Source of the DNA: CAYRDC01 sp964422925
GTDB taxonomy: Bacteria; Bacteroidota; Bacteroidia; Chitinophagales; S012-47
Assembly: GCA_964422925.1 (NCBI GenBank)
Contig: CAYRDC010000011.1
Location: 1-64,000 of the forward strand
Reading direction: 5' to 3'
DNA: 64,000 bases
This document shows, in pieces, positions 1 to 8,738 of the stretch (the stretch's first letter is position 1; each line of letters opens with the position of its first letter). The position numbers and the translations under genes were made by a program. The notes below the pieces were generated by a model. The model was not told where the DNA came from, made no database searches, and saw only the letters and a list, made by a program, of their open reading frames with translations.

Positions 1-255
1 ATTAACGCGTTTTTCTTCGGTTTTCACTTATAGCTACCGGAGGTTTAGTGCAACAGAAAGTTTACAACTTTAATCAAACAGGCCCCGGATCACTGGTAAG
101 ACAAATTGAACACCTGAACCTTTCCGTTAAGCTTAAGTTTCAAACATAATCCAATAAAGGTATATTTAGTGGTGTGTTTCCGGATAATTAACTATTAACT
201 ACATGGTGCATAAACAAATATTGTGTTTATACAGACGTTGTAGGTATTTAAAAAA
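1..255. other. Left-edge non-coding stretch
   Basis: I see no convincing gene here. One plus-strand frame is open from the left edge to a stop near base 72, but its 23 codons resemble nothing I recognise. The last 60 bases are AT-rich and lead into the start codon at 256, so they probably carry its promoter, although no clean TAnnTTTG box is present. Confidence 0.4.
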
Positions 256-1152
256 ATGAAAAAGATAATTTTCCTTTTCATAGGCAGTGTATTCCCCTTA
301 TTAATGTCGGGGCAAAATGTTGACTCACTGAGAAAGACAAATCCCCTGATTGACGACACGTATTTGCACCCGGTGGACGGGATCACCCCTTACACTTTTA
401 GGAAAGGCGAGTGGTTTTATGCGCAATCCTTACTGACTCTCCCGGGCCCAGGATGGGCCTTTGTAGGGCTTACTGACAGGCTAACCCTGCAGCTGGATTT
501 CACACCCCTGATAGGCGGCCTGTTCATTGAACCAAATTATCCCATCCCGAGTGTCAGTTTGCGGTATAAAATCCTGGACCAGAAAGCATTCCTGCCCACA
601 TTCAGCATGGAAGGCCAGTTTTTCCATTTATGGGGCCCCCTCAACCGGTTTGATGTCCATGAATTCAGCTTATACCAAAACGGAAGCTATTTTCATCTCA
701 AGGCTGCGTTCGGTTATGCTTTCGAACCGTTTTTTGTCAACTTTTCCGCAGGCTTCGATTACATACAACAGATGTGGTGGCAGAAAGACAGTGTCACCAT
801 AAATACACTGAACCCGAACCTGAATCCCGACTTTTCATTTGGCGTAAGTTACCGCCCGAACAACTGGATCAGTTACCATATAGCGGCCAGCTACGGTTCA
901 ACTCTGACTTATTTTGAAAATGTGCCGAGAAAAATTCAGCTGAACTACGGGATCAGAATGGCCCCGTTTTACAAAAACAGGCACGGCATTTTGCGAAACC
1001 TGAGAATTGAAATGATTTCGATTAATGCCTGGTTTCCGGATATTCAACGGTATTCCGGCATTCCGGTTCCGGTTTATCCCTTGATTTACTGGCAATGGCA
1101 GAGAAAACCTGCAAACCGTAGAGGCAATAAATGGCACAACCCTGAAAATTAA
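256..1152 (+). CDS. Putative outer-membrane beta-barrel protein, unknown function
   Basis: The 298-residue product begins with a clear signal peptide (MKKIIFLFIGSVFPLLMSGQ), so it is exported. The mature part is rich in Trp, Tyr and Phe, with alternating hydrophobic and polar residues in short strands separated by turns. That pattern is usual for Bacteroidota outer-membrane barrels, but I recognise no named family. There is no lipobox and no T9SS tail. It stands alone, convergent with groEL; the bidirectional terminator at 1272-1302 could also end its transcript. The barrel assignment is inferred from composition only. Confidence 0.7.
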   Translation: MKKIIFLFIGSVFPLLMSGQNVDSLRKTNPLIDDTYLHPVDGITPYTFRKGEWFYAQSLLTLPGPGWAFVGLTDRLTLQLDFTPLIGGLFIEPNYPIPSVSLRYKILDQKAFLPTFSMEGQFFHLWGPLNRFDVHEFSLYQNGSYFHLKAAFGYAFEPFFVNFSAGFDYIQQMWWQKDSVTINTLNPNLNPDFSFGVSYRPNNWISYHIAASYGSTLTYFENVPRKIQLNYGIRMAPFYKNRHGILRNLRIEMISINAWFPDIQRYSGIPVPVYPLIYWQWQRKPANRRGNKWHNPEN

Positions 1153-1271
1153 CCAATAGCATTCAGCCCATAACTCACCTTGATCAACCATTCAGTTCCC
1201 AGTTAGCAGGAAGTATCCATCTCCCCGCCAGCTCACTCCCAAAGGCTAAAAGCCAACAGCCAAGCAAGGAA

Positions 1272-1310
1272 CAAAAAAAAACCGGCCGCGAGGGCCGGTT
1301 TTAATTTTTT
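1272..1310 (-). terminator. Intrinsic terminator of groESL (bidirectional)
   Basis: Ten-base arms AAAACCGGCC (1278-1287) and GGCCGGTTTT (1293-1302) surround a five-base loop. On the minus strand the stem is followed by a run of Ts, placing it about 20 bases after the groEL stop codon. On the plus strand a TTTTAATTTTTT run also follows, so the hairpin may work in both directions and also serve the gene at 256-1152. Confidence 0.9.
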
Positions 1311-1322
1311 GCGCATTGGCTA

Positions 1323-2945
1323 TTACATCATGCCGCCACCCGGAGGCATGGCCGGAGCTTTTTCTTCTTCCGGTTTGTCGGCTACGATGCATTCGGTGGT
1401 CAGGATCATGCTGGCAATGGATGCGGCATTCTCGAGCGACACACGGGTAACCTTGGTCGGGTCGATCACACCTGATTTTTTCAGGTTTTCAAAGGTTTCC
1501 GTGCGGGCGTTAAAGCCGTAGTCATCCTTGCCTTCTTTCACTTTTTGCACCACGATGCTGCCTTCCACACCGGCATTCACGGCAATCTGCCGCAAGGGTT
1601 CTTCAATGGCCCTGCGGACGATAGCCACACCGGTTTTCTGGTCTTCATTTTCCACCTTCACATTATCGAGGGCTTCAATGGCGCGGATGTAGGTAACGCC
1701 ACCGCCCGGCACAATGCCTTCTTCGACCGCGGCACGGGTTGCGTGCAGGGCATCGTCCACCCGGTCTTTCTTTTCTTTCAATTCGACCTCGGTGGCGGCA
1801 CCCACGTACAGCACGGCTACGCCACCGGCCAGTTTGGCCAGGCGTTCCTGCAGTTTTTCACGGTCGTAGTCGCTCGTGGTGTTTTCGATCTGAACCTTGA
1901 TCTGGTTGATGCGGGCCTGGATATCTTCGCTCTTGCCGGCACCGTTCACGATGGTGGTATTGTCTTTGTCAATCACCACTTTTTCGGCTTTGCCGAGGTA
2001 GCTGATGTCGGCATTTTCCAGTTTGAAGCCACGCTCTTCGGAAATTACGGTGCCACCGGTCAGGATGGCGATGTCTTCCAGCATGGCTTTACGCCTGTCG
2101 CCAAATCCCGGGGCTTTCACGGCTGCCACTTTCAGTGTACCGCGGATCTTATTGACCACCAGGGTAGCCAGGGCTTCTCCATCCACGTCTTCGGCAATGA
2201 TCAGCAGAGGGGCACCGTTTTGCGCCACTTTTTCCAGCACCGGGAGCAGATCCTTCATCGTGGAGATCTTCTTGTCATGGATCAGGATGTAAGGACTTTC
2301 CAGGCTGGTTTCCATTTTGTCCGGATCAGTTACAAAGTACGGTGACAAATATCCGCGGTCAAACTGCATCCCTTCCACGACATCCACATAGGTATCGGTT
2401 CCTTTGGCTTCCTCTACGGTAATGACCCCTTCCTTGCCAACTTTGTTCATGGCTTCGGCAATGAGTTTACCGATTTCATTGTCGTTGTTGGCAGAGATGG
2501 CAGCTACCTGTTCGATTTTACTGCTGTCGTTCCCGACTATTTCAGACATATCGGTGATATGTTTCACCACGGCAGCCACGGCTTTATCAATGCCCCGTTT
2601 CAGGTCCATGGGGTTGGCACCGGCTGCCACGCTTTTCAGGCCGGCATTGATGATGGCCTGGGCCAGTACCGTGGCGGTAGTGGTTCCGTCTCCGGCTACG
2701 TCTGAAGTCTTGGAAGCCACTTCCTTCACCAGCTGGGCGCCCATGTTTTCCAGAGGATCTTCCAGTTCAATTTCCTTGGCTACGGTCACCCCGTCCTTGG
2801 TTACGGTGGGGGCACCGAATTTTTTGTCGATCACCACGTTGCGCCCTTTGGGGCCGAGGGTGACCTTGACGGCATCGGCCAGAGCGTCAACACCTGCTTT
2901 GAGGTGGTCCCTGGCTTCGCTGTTATAACTGATAAGTTTTGCCAT
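1323..2945 (-). CDS. groEL: 60 kDa chaperonin GroEL
   Basis: This is the large subunit of the cytosolic ATP-driven folding chamber that works with GroES. The 540-residue length is normal. Diagnostic segments include VTLGPKGRNVVIDKKFGAP and the ATP-binding GDGTTTATVLAQAI near residue 90. The C-terminus ends in the usual Gly/Met-rich tail (PPGGGMM). It lies 35 bases downstream of groES in the same direction and is followed by a strong terminator, so the two form the standard groESL unit. I saw no CIRCE inverted repeat upstream of the pair. Confidence 0.99.
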   Translation of the reverse strand: MAKLISYNSEARDHLKAGVDALADAVKVTLGPKGRNVVIDKKFGAPTVTKDGVTVAKEIELEDPLENMGAQLVKEVASKTSDVAGDGTTTATVLAQAIINAGLKSVAAGANPMDLKRGIDKAVAAVVKHITDMSEIVGNDSSKIEQVAAISANNDNEIGKLIAEAMNKVGKEGVITVEEAKGTDTYVDVVEGMQFDRGYLSPYFVTDPDKMETSLESPYILIHDKKISTMKDLLPVLEKVAQNGAPLLIIAEDVDGEALATLVVNKIRGTLKVAAVKAPGFGDRRKAMLEDIAILTGGTVISEERGFKLENADISYLGKAEKVVIDKDNTTIVNGAGKSEDIQARINQIKVQIENTTSDYDREKLQERLAKLAGGVAVLYVGAATEVELKEKKDRVDDALHATRAAVEEGIVPGGGVTYIRAIEALDNVKVENEDQKTGVAIVRRAIEEPLRQIAVNAGVEGSIVVQKVKEGKDDYGFNARTETFENLKKSGVIDPTKVTRVSLENAASIASMILTTECIVADKPEEEKAPAMPPGGGMM

Positions 2946-2980
2946 AGTATGTTCCGTTTTTTGATTTTACAAAATGAAGT

Positions 2981-3259
2981 TTAGATGATTGCCAGAATGT
3001 CACTCTCACGCATGATGAGGTAATCTTCACCGTCAATAGTGATTTCGGTTCCGGAATACTTACCGTACAAAACGGTATCGCCTTTTTTGACGGTGGTGGG
3101 TTCGTCTTTTTTACCCGGTCCCACGGCTACCACAGTGCCCCGCTGAGGCTTTTCCTTCGCGGTGTCCGGGATGATGATTCCTGCGGAAGTTTTTTCTTCA
3201 GCTTCGGCCGGTTTTACCAATACCCGGTCAGCCAAAGGTTTAATTTTTACTTCTGCCAT
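2981..3259 (-). CDS. groES: 10 kDa co-chaperonin GroES
   Basis: GroES caps the GroEL cavity. The frame is open further upstream, but the start at 3259 (MAEVKIKPLADRVLVKP) gives 92 residues, the normal family size, and matches the conserved N-terminus. The mobile-loop region (EEKTSAGIIIPDTAKEKP) and the C-terminal segment ending in ESDILAII are typical. It is first in the groESL operon. In many Bacteroidota secG lies directly upstream; here a plus-strand CotH gene sits between them. Confidence 0.98.
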   Translation of the reverse strand: MAEVKIKPLADRVLVKPAEAEEKTSAGIIIPDTAKEKPQRGTVVAVGPGKKDEPTTVKKGDTVLYGKYSGTEITIDGEDYLIMRESDILAII

Positions 3260-3473
3260 GTTTAGCTGGTTTTTGGTTAAGCAAAATAAAATCCCTCGAA
3301 AACGGGGTGTCCATATCATTTGCTGTGCCAACAAGGTTTTTAAGCCATTTTTTCAGTCAATCTCATTATTTATCGAAGCGAAGTCTGCAAAAATGACAAT
3401 CCAATTAAACGGGCATGTCATAATCGCTGAATGCGGGATGTGAAATAATTTATGCGCAGTTTTCAGTTTCCTG

Positions 3474-3481
3474 TAATTTTG
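3474..3481 (+). promoter_or_regulatory. TAnnTTTG -7 box before the CotH gene
   Basis: TAATTTTG is an exact match to the Bacteroidota sigma-A -7 consensus and lies 11 bases before the start codon at 3493. If used, the transcript would have only a few untranslated bases. I could not find a TTG -33 element at the expected 17-23 base spacing. Confidence 0.5.
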
Positions 3482-3492
3482 GCAACTGTTTT

Positions 3493-5907
3493 ATGAAAAA
3501 AAGAAAGATCTCCCCTATTCTGTATGCGGCAGCCTTGATCCTGGCTGCGGTTGTACTATTATTTTGGATAAGATGGATATCGGACGGAACGGCAAGTCAT
3601 GAGCAGGCCTCTGCCTGGACCCTTGAAATCAAAACCAGTCCGGAAGGGATGGACCGGCTGAAAGCCAAAAGAAAGGAAGCCCTGCGCTTCGGGGTACTCA
3701 TCAGCACCGGGGACGATTGGGTGGATGCCACGGTAGTCAGCGGGGACGGCACGGAACACAAAGCCGAAATCCGCCTCAAAGGCGACTGGGTCGGTGGGCT
3801 GAAAGGCAAAAAATGGCCCTTCCGCATCAAGTTGAAGTCAGGTGGCTACTGGAATGGACTGGCCACCTTCTCGGTGCACCATCCCGAGGCACGCCATTAT
3901 CTGGACGAATGGGTGTTTCACCGCCTGCTGGAACAGGAAGATGTGCTCACAACGCGCTACGGCTTCCTGCGGCTGAAGTTAAACGGCCGGCCCCTGGGTA
4001 TTTACGCCTGGGAAGAATTCTTTGAAAAACAGCTGGTGGAACACCGGGGAAGGCGCGAGGGCCCCATCGTCCGCTTTTCGGAAGACGGGCTTTGGGAAAT
4101 CCGGAAACGACAGAACCTTAATAAAGGCAGGCTCGAGGATAAGCTGCCCCTTTTCCGGGCTGCCCCGGCAGAACCTTTTAAAAAGAAAAAAACCTTCCGC
4201 AGCAAAACCCTGTCCGATGCTTTCCAGCGTGCACAGGACCTGCTCTATGCCTACAAGCATCATTTAGCAGAAGCCAGCGACATTTTCGACATCAACCGTA
4301 TGGCCCGCTTCCTGGCCTTGAGCGACCTGGCGGGGGCCGGCCATGCCCTCATCTGGCACAACATGCGGTTTTACTACAACCCGCTTACGGCCCGGCTCGA
4401 ACCGGTGGCTTATGACGCTTACATCGAAGACGGGGTGTTCCCGGTGACCCACAAACCCTTCCTCGGCTACCAGGTCGACACAGCCCGCCTGCGGGGAACC
4501 AGCTATTACAACAACATTTATTACCGGCTGCTGGGCGACCGCTCCCTGATGACAGCCTATATCCGCTGCCTGGACCGGTACACTTCCGGGGCATTTCTGG
4601 ATAGTTTCTTTTCTGCTAACGGGAATACAGTGGATTCGCTGGAGCGATTAATGCGGAATGAATTTAAAACCTACCGGTATGACCGGGAGTTTTTGCAAAA
4701 AAATGCTGTGGCCATCCGGCAGTTGCTGTATCCGTCCGATCCATATGCGTTGCAGGCCTGGCAGCAAACAGACGGCCGCATAGCGATTGAAAACTATCAT
4801 GGCCTGCCCATGGAATTGATTGGTTACGGGGAAAGCGGTCAACGGACAGATATTTTTCTTCCCGATCCCTTATGGATTCCGGCTTATTCCGGCAACGGGC
4901 CTCCGGACCGGATGTTTTTCATGCCCCTGGTCAAAGCAAAATACGTTTACTTCAGGCTTCCGGGCACCGAATCAGAATACCGGGTTGAAGTAAAACCCTG
5001 GTCGGCCCCTGATAAACCCGTTCCCCTCCCTCCTCTCCCTGTCCAATGGCCTCCGGACCCGGATGCCGGTTATTTCGTGGACGGAAAGAATGTCATCATC
5101 CCGTGCGGTCTGCTGGAAACCTATGAGGATATTGTTATTCCGCCCGGATATTCAGTCCTCATATCCGCGGGGGCGCGCATAAACCTCACTAACGGTGCAG
5201 TATTCTTCTGCAGGTCCCCAATAACGATAGCCGGTACAGCAGACCAGCCCGTTGAAATCTATTCCTCCGACCATACCTCCGGTGGTTTTGTGATTTTGGA
5301 GGCCGGGCACGCAGAAATAACCCATGCCTGGTTTCATGGATTGGGGGCAACGCAGCACCCGGGTTGGACCCTCACCGGGGCCGTGACGGCCTACAAGACC
5401 GAAGTGTGGATCGCCAACAGCGCCTTCACCGGCAACCTGTCGGAAGACGCCCTGAACCTGATCCATTGCCGTTTCCGGATGAAGGATGTGACCTTTTCAC
5501 AAACCCGGTCCGATGCCTTCGATGCCGATTTCTGTTCAGGGGAGATCAGTGATTCCCGCTTCCTGGACATCGGCAATGACGCCATAGATCTTTCAGGAAG
5601 CACGGTTACTGTGCGAAATTGCCAGGTTAAAGAAGCAGGCGACAAGGCCCTGAGTGGCGGGGAGAGAAGTGTAATTCACGTGTATGATCTGTCTGTTTCA
5701 GAGGTTTCCTGCGGAATAGCTTCTAAGGATTTGTCAAAAATCTTTGCCCAGGGTGTGCAGGTCGATTCCACGGGCATCGCCTTCCGGGCTTTCCGCAAAA
5801 AGCCCGAGTTCGGCCCGGGCTGGCTGTACGTGTCAGACTACTCCCTGGGAAACGTGCAAAAAGTCAGCGAAGCGGAAGCGGGCTCCACCCTTGAGCTGAA
5901 TCAGTGA
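3493..5907 (+). CDS. CotH-type protein with C-terminal right-handed beta-helix
   Basis: The 804-residue protein starts with a positively charged end and one hydrophobic segment (about residues 10-27), so it is probably membrane-anchored with the rest outside. Residues about 70-400 look like the CotH family: a GDW...KKWPFRIKLKS region, a YLDEWVFHRLLEQEDVLTTR region, a LGIYAWEEFFEK region, and DAYIEDG near residue 306, where spore-coat CotH kinases hold their acidic catalytic residues. From about residue 540 a series of short strand repeats (SAFTGN, CRFRMKDVTF, DSRFLDIGNDAIDLSGS) indicates a right-handed parallel beta-helix. Whether it phosphorylates proteins is unknown. It interrupts the usual secG-groES order. 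Confidence 0.8.
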   Translation: MKKRKISPILYAAALILAAVVLLFWIRWISDGTASHEQASAWTLEIKTSPEGMDRLKAKRKEALRFGVLISTGDDWVDATVVSGDGTEHKAEIRLKGDWVGGLKGKKWPFRIKLKSGGYWNGLATFSVHHPEARHYLDEWVFHRLLEQEDVLTTRYGFLRLKLNGRPLGIYAWEEFFEKQLVEHRGRREGPIVRFSEDGLWEIRKRQNLNKGRLEDKLPLFRAAPAEPFKKKKTFRSKTLSDAFQRAQDLLYAYKHHLAEASDIFDINRMARFLALSDLAGAGHALIWHNMRFYYNPLTARLEPVAYDAYIEDGVFPVTHKPFLGYQVDTARLRGTSYYNNIYYRLLGDRSLMTAYIRCLDRYTSGAFLDSFFSANGNTVDSLERLMRNEFKTYRYDREFLQKNAVAIRQLLYPSDPYALQAWQQTDGRIAIENYHGLPMELIGYGESGQRTDIFLPDPLWIPAYSGNGPPDRMFFMPLVKAKYVYFRLPGTESEYRVEVKPWSAPDKPVPLPPLPVQWPPDPDAGYFVDGKNVIIPCGLLETYEDIVIPPGYSVLISAGARINLTNGAVFFCRSPITIAGTADQPVEIYSSDHTSGGFVILEAGHAEITHAWFHGLGATQHPGWTLTGAVTAYKTEVWIANSAFTGNLSEDALNLIHCRFRMKDVTFSQTRSDAFDADFCSGEISDSRFLDIGNDAIDLSGSTVTVRNCQVKEAGDKALSGGERSVIHVYDLSVSEVSCGIASKDLSKIFAQGVQVDSTGIAFRAFRKKPEFGPGWLYVSDYSLGNVQKVSEAEAGSTLELNQ

Positions 5908-5927
5908 AAATTACGGGAAGAGGCGGT

Positions 5928-6257
5928 TTACTGGCCGTTGTCGAACGGGGCTTCGGTGTTACCCTGGTCGGTCACGCCCGGGTTGGCCATGCCTTCTATT
6001 TCACTTTGCTGCCCTGTGTTGATCACCGGCTTGGTATTGAAAAATATCTTGGTCAGCAAGGAAAAAACCAGTAAAAGTATCGCCAGGGTCCAGGTAGCTT
6101 TTTCCAGAATGTCGGTGGTCCGCTGTACGCCCATAAAGGTATTTGACATCCCTCCGAAGGTGGCTCCCAGTCCGCCTCCTTTCGGGTTCTGAATCAATAC
6201 GATAAGAACCAGCAGGATAGAAACAATGGATATCAGGACGACCAGAAAAATTTGCAT
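5928..6257 (-). CDS. secG: Preprotein translocase subunit SecG
   Basis: SecG is the small membrane subunit of SecYEG. I chose the start at 6257 (MQIFLVVLISIVSILLVLIVLIQNPKGGG), which gives 109 residues. A first membrane helix is followed by the conserved QNPKGGGLGATFGG region and a second helix (WTLAILLLVFSLLTKIFF). The cytoplasmic tail is longer than in E. coli, as is usual in this phylum. The start lies one base past the stop of the upstream TPR gene, so the two are translationally close and part of the run from miaB. Confidence 0.96.
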   Translation of the reverse strand: MQIFLVVLISIVSILLVLIVLIQNPKGGGLGATFGGMSNTFMGVQRTTDILEKATWTLAILLLVFSLLTKIFFNTKPVINTGQQSEIEGMANPGVTDQGNTEAPFDNGQ

Positions 6258-6258
6258 T

Positions 6259-7011
6259 TTATTCGGGGTGTTTAAGTTTTTCGATTTTGGCTGCAAAGTA
6301 ACTACTTTTTTCAGGATAATTCAAAGCCAGGGTCTGGTAGATTTCTATGGCTCGTCCGACATTTCCCTGATTTACAAAGATTTCTGCCAATGTCTCGGAG
6401 ACCATCTCATTCAGGGGGGTTATGCTTTGCTCAGCCTGCCGGTCCACCGCAAGGGTTTCTTCCGGGCTGGGAGGAATTTCCGTATTTATTTCAATAGGTT
6501 TTTCGGCAGAACGCTCAGCTTGCTCGCGCTGAAGCAGGGCTTCACTATAGGCAGCCGGGTCGAGCGGTACCTGTTCGGGCAACTCTTCCTGGTCCGTTTC
6601 CGGCATATCTTCCAGCCGGTGGATCCAACCGAGAAAGTCATGCTTTTCGTTGCGAATGTTGGCAGATCCAGGGGGTTCTTTGTCCGGGACAGGCGTTTCT
6701 TTCTCAGCAACAGGCTGGCTTTCGGGTTCTTCAGCAGGTACTTTCGGTGAAGCGGTTGGGATTACCCGTGTACTTTTCGGTTGTTCCAGCCAAAGCGACA
6801 ACCAGGAACGGTCGGTCAATGTAGCCGCGGTCCGGGCCAGCTGGTCTTCATATTTTTCATTCCCGGTATCGCGGTATTTCCGGGCCAGCAGGGCCTGCAC
6901 CAGCCCGAAATAAGGATATTGGCCCGCCAATTCCTCCAGCTCAGAAGTGCTTACCTTCTCCAGCAAAGCAGGATCTTCATATAATCGGTATACATTTTCC
7001 GGTGTTATCAT
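6259..7011 (-). CDS. TPR-like cytoplasmic protein of the miaB-secG run
   Basis: The 250-residue protein has no signal peptide. An N-terminal helical region (YRLYEDPALLEKVSTSELEELAGQYPYFG) precedes a long acidic, Pro- and Glu-rich linker, and the C-terminus holds one good tetratricopeptide unit (SETLAEIFVNQGNVGRAIEI and following). Proteins of this layout sit between lptE and secG in many Bacteroidota. A role as a scaffold in envelope assembly is a guess from the neighbours. Confidence 0.85.
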   Translation of the reverse strand: MITPENVYRLYEDPALLEKVSTSELEELAGQYPYFGLVQALLARKYRDTGNEKYEDQLARTAATLTDRSWLSLWLEQPKSTRVIPTASPKVPAEEPESQPVAEKETPVPDKEPPGSANIRNEKHDFLGWIHRLEDMPETDQEELPEQVPLDPAAYSEALLQREQAERSAEKPIEINTEIPPSPEETLAVDRQAEQSITPLNEMVSETLAEIFVNQGNVGRAIEIYQTLALNYPEKSSYFAAKIEKLKHPE

Positions 7012-7029
7012 AAACCGGCAGGATCTGGA

Positions 7030-7533
7030 TCACCAATTTACAAAGGCTTCTTTAAAGATGTCATCCGCCAGTTCGTTATTGATCTCTTCCACTAACTGGC
7101 TTTCCACGGCAGTCAGCGTCTGGTCTGCCGGAAAATCCGCATAGCGGCTGAATGACATTTCCCAACTCTTTTTTTCGTTAAGGTGGTTGGTGAACACTAC
7201 TTTAACGGTTATGGTCAGGCGGCTTACTGAATTGGTTTCCCCGGCTTCCGGAGAAATGGCGGTTACATTATAGCTTGTAATAAAACCGCTGAATTCCACA
7301 TCAGGCGCTTGTTCTTTTTCATCCAGGTTACTTTGTGTCAGGATCTCATCCCGCAGGCGCTCGGTAAATGCCTGGCTGAGGGCCGGATTGATGGTAGCTG
7401 CCTGGTTTTCAAAATAATTGACCTTAAAGGTGCGTATATCCGGATCAATAGAAGCGTCCTTAAAGGAATAACAACCCGCGGACAGCAGCAACCAGGATGC
7501 CACCAAAACCAGGAATTTATTTTTCAATGCCAT
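7030..7533 (-). CDS. lptE: LPS assembly lipoprotein LptE family
   Basis: This is a 167-residue lipoprotein: a signal peptide ends in the lipobox LLSAGC with the acylated Cys near residue 21. It is followed by YSFKDASIDPDIRTFKV and the helix-strand pattern of the Bacteroidota LptE family, which plugs the LptD barrel in lipopolysaccharide export. Its start overlaps the end of the sigma-54 activator gene by 17 bases, so the two are probably translated together. The family call rests on sequence pattern plus the conserved gene neighbourhood. Confidence 0.9.
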   Translation of the reverse strand: MALKNKFLVLVASWLLLSAGCYSFKDASIDPDIRTFKVNYFENQAATINPALSQAFTERLRDEILTQSNLDEKEQAPDVEFSGFITSYNVTAISPEAGETNSVSRLTITVKVVFTNHLNEKKSWEMSFSRYADFPADQTLTAVESQLVEEINNELADDIFKEAFVNW

Positions 7534-8734
7534 ATTCCTTTATTTTCCGGTAAAGGGTTCTTTCGGATATCCCCAGGTCGAGGGCGGCCAGTTTGCGTTT
7601 CCCTTTATGTTTCTTCAACGCCTTTTTGATCAGTTCCTTTTCTTTTTCTTCAAGATTCAGGTTTTCTTCCACGGCCTCGGCATGAACCAGTTCCGGTTCT
7701 TTTATGATGATAGGTTTATCATCCCCGGCAGGCACATCAGGCTGCGGCAAGGCAATTTCCTCCACCTTGAGTTCCCTGTCCGGAACCTCAGCCATGGATT
7801 CATCCCGCTCTTTGAGATGGCTGATAAATTGTTTTAGCTCGTTAATGTCTTTCCGCATGTCAAACAGTAAACGGTACATCAGCTCCCGTTCGCTTAACCT
7901 GGATTCCGCGTCATTAGCCGCGCTGGCCAGCATGGGCAGATTGCTGCCAACAGAATCTTTTGGTAAAAACTTTTTCAGTTGTTCGGCCGTGATGAGCTTG
8001 TCTTCCGAAAGCACCGAGAGCTGCTCGGTGATGTTTTTCAGTTCGCGCACATTGCCCGGCCAGCGGTACTTGAGCAGCAGCTGCTGGGCTTCCGGGTCCA
8101 GGCGTATAGGGGTTGAACGGTATTTCTCCGCGAAATCGGAACTAAATTTCCGGAACAACAGGTAAATATCTTCCTTGCGTTCGCGAAGCGGTGGGATATG
8201 GATAGGCACCGTGTTGAGCCGGTAATAAAGGTCTTCCCGGAATTTTCCAAGGTTTACCAGTTCCAGCAGGTTCACGTTGGTGGCTGCCAGGACGCGCACA
8301 TCCGTTTTATGGACCTTGCTGCTTCCCACCCGGATAAACTCACCAGTTTCGAGCACCCGCAGCAGGCGTGCCTGGGTGCTTAAAGGCAGTTCTCCGACTT
8401 CATCCAGGAAAATAGTGCCTTTGTTCACGGTTTCAAAGTATCCTTTCCGGCTTTCATGCGCCCCGGTAAACGCGCCTTTCTCATGCCCGAAAAGTTCAGA
8501 GTCAATGGTGCCCTCGGGGATGGCTCCGCAGTTCACCGCGATAAACGGGTAATGCTTCCGGGCGCTCAGGGCATGAATTATATGGGCGAAAATCTCCTTG
8601 CCCACCCCGCTTTCACCGGTAATCAGCACAGTAAGGTTGGTGGGAGCCACGCGCTGCGCCACGCTGATGGCATAGTTCAGCCCCGGGCTGTTGCCGATTA
8701 TGGAAAACCGCTGTTTGATCGCTTGAATGTCCAT
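7517..8734 (-). CDS. Sigma-54-dependent transcriptional activator without receiver domain
   Basis: A bacterial enhancer-binding protein of 405 residues. The AAA+ domain starts almost at the N-terminus: Walker A GESGVGKE near residue 40, ELFGHEKGAFTGA (the sigma-54 contact loop) near residue 90, and Walker B IFLDEVGELP. The C-terminus has a Fis-type helix-turn-helix (RKLAALDLGISERTLYRKIK). There is no N-terminal sensor or receiver, so activity must be set by abundance or by a partner. A long linker rich in Glu and Pro (about residues 295-365) joins the two domains. It lies 4 bases after miaB. Its targets cannot be read from the window. Confidence 0.95.
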   Translation of the reverse strand: MDIQAIKQRFSIIGNSPGLNYAISVAQRVAPTNLTVLITGESGVGKEIFAHIIHALSARKHYPFIAVNCGAIPEGTIDSELFGHEKGAFTGAHESRKGYFETVNKGTIFLDEVGELPLSTQARLLRVLETGEFIRVGSSKVHKTDVRVLAATNVNLLELVNLGKFREDLYYRLNTVPIHIPPLRERKEDIYLLFRKFSSDFAEKYRSTPIRLDPEAQQLLLKYRWPGNVRELKNITEQLSVLSEDKLITAEQLKKFLPKDSVGSNLPMLASAANDAESRLSERELMYRLLFDMRKDINELKQFISHLKERDESMAEVPDRELKVEEIALPQPDVPAGDDKPIIIKEPELVHAEAVEENLNLEEKEKELIKKALKKHKGKRKLAALDLGISERTLYRKIKEYGIEK

Positions 8735-8738
8735 GCAT

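Noticed and set aside
1545..2345. A 266-codon plus-strand frame opposite groEL
   Set aside because: Antisense to a certain housekeeping gene and without protein-like features.
3260..3492. CIRCE operator upstream of groES
   Set aside because: I looked for the TTAGCACTC-N9-GAGTGCTAA inverted repeat on both strands and did not find it.
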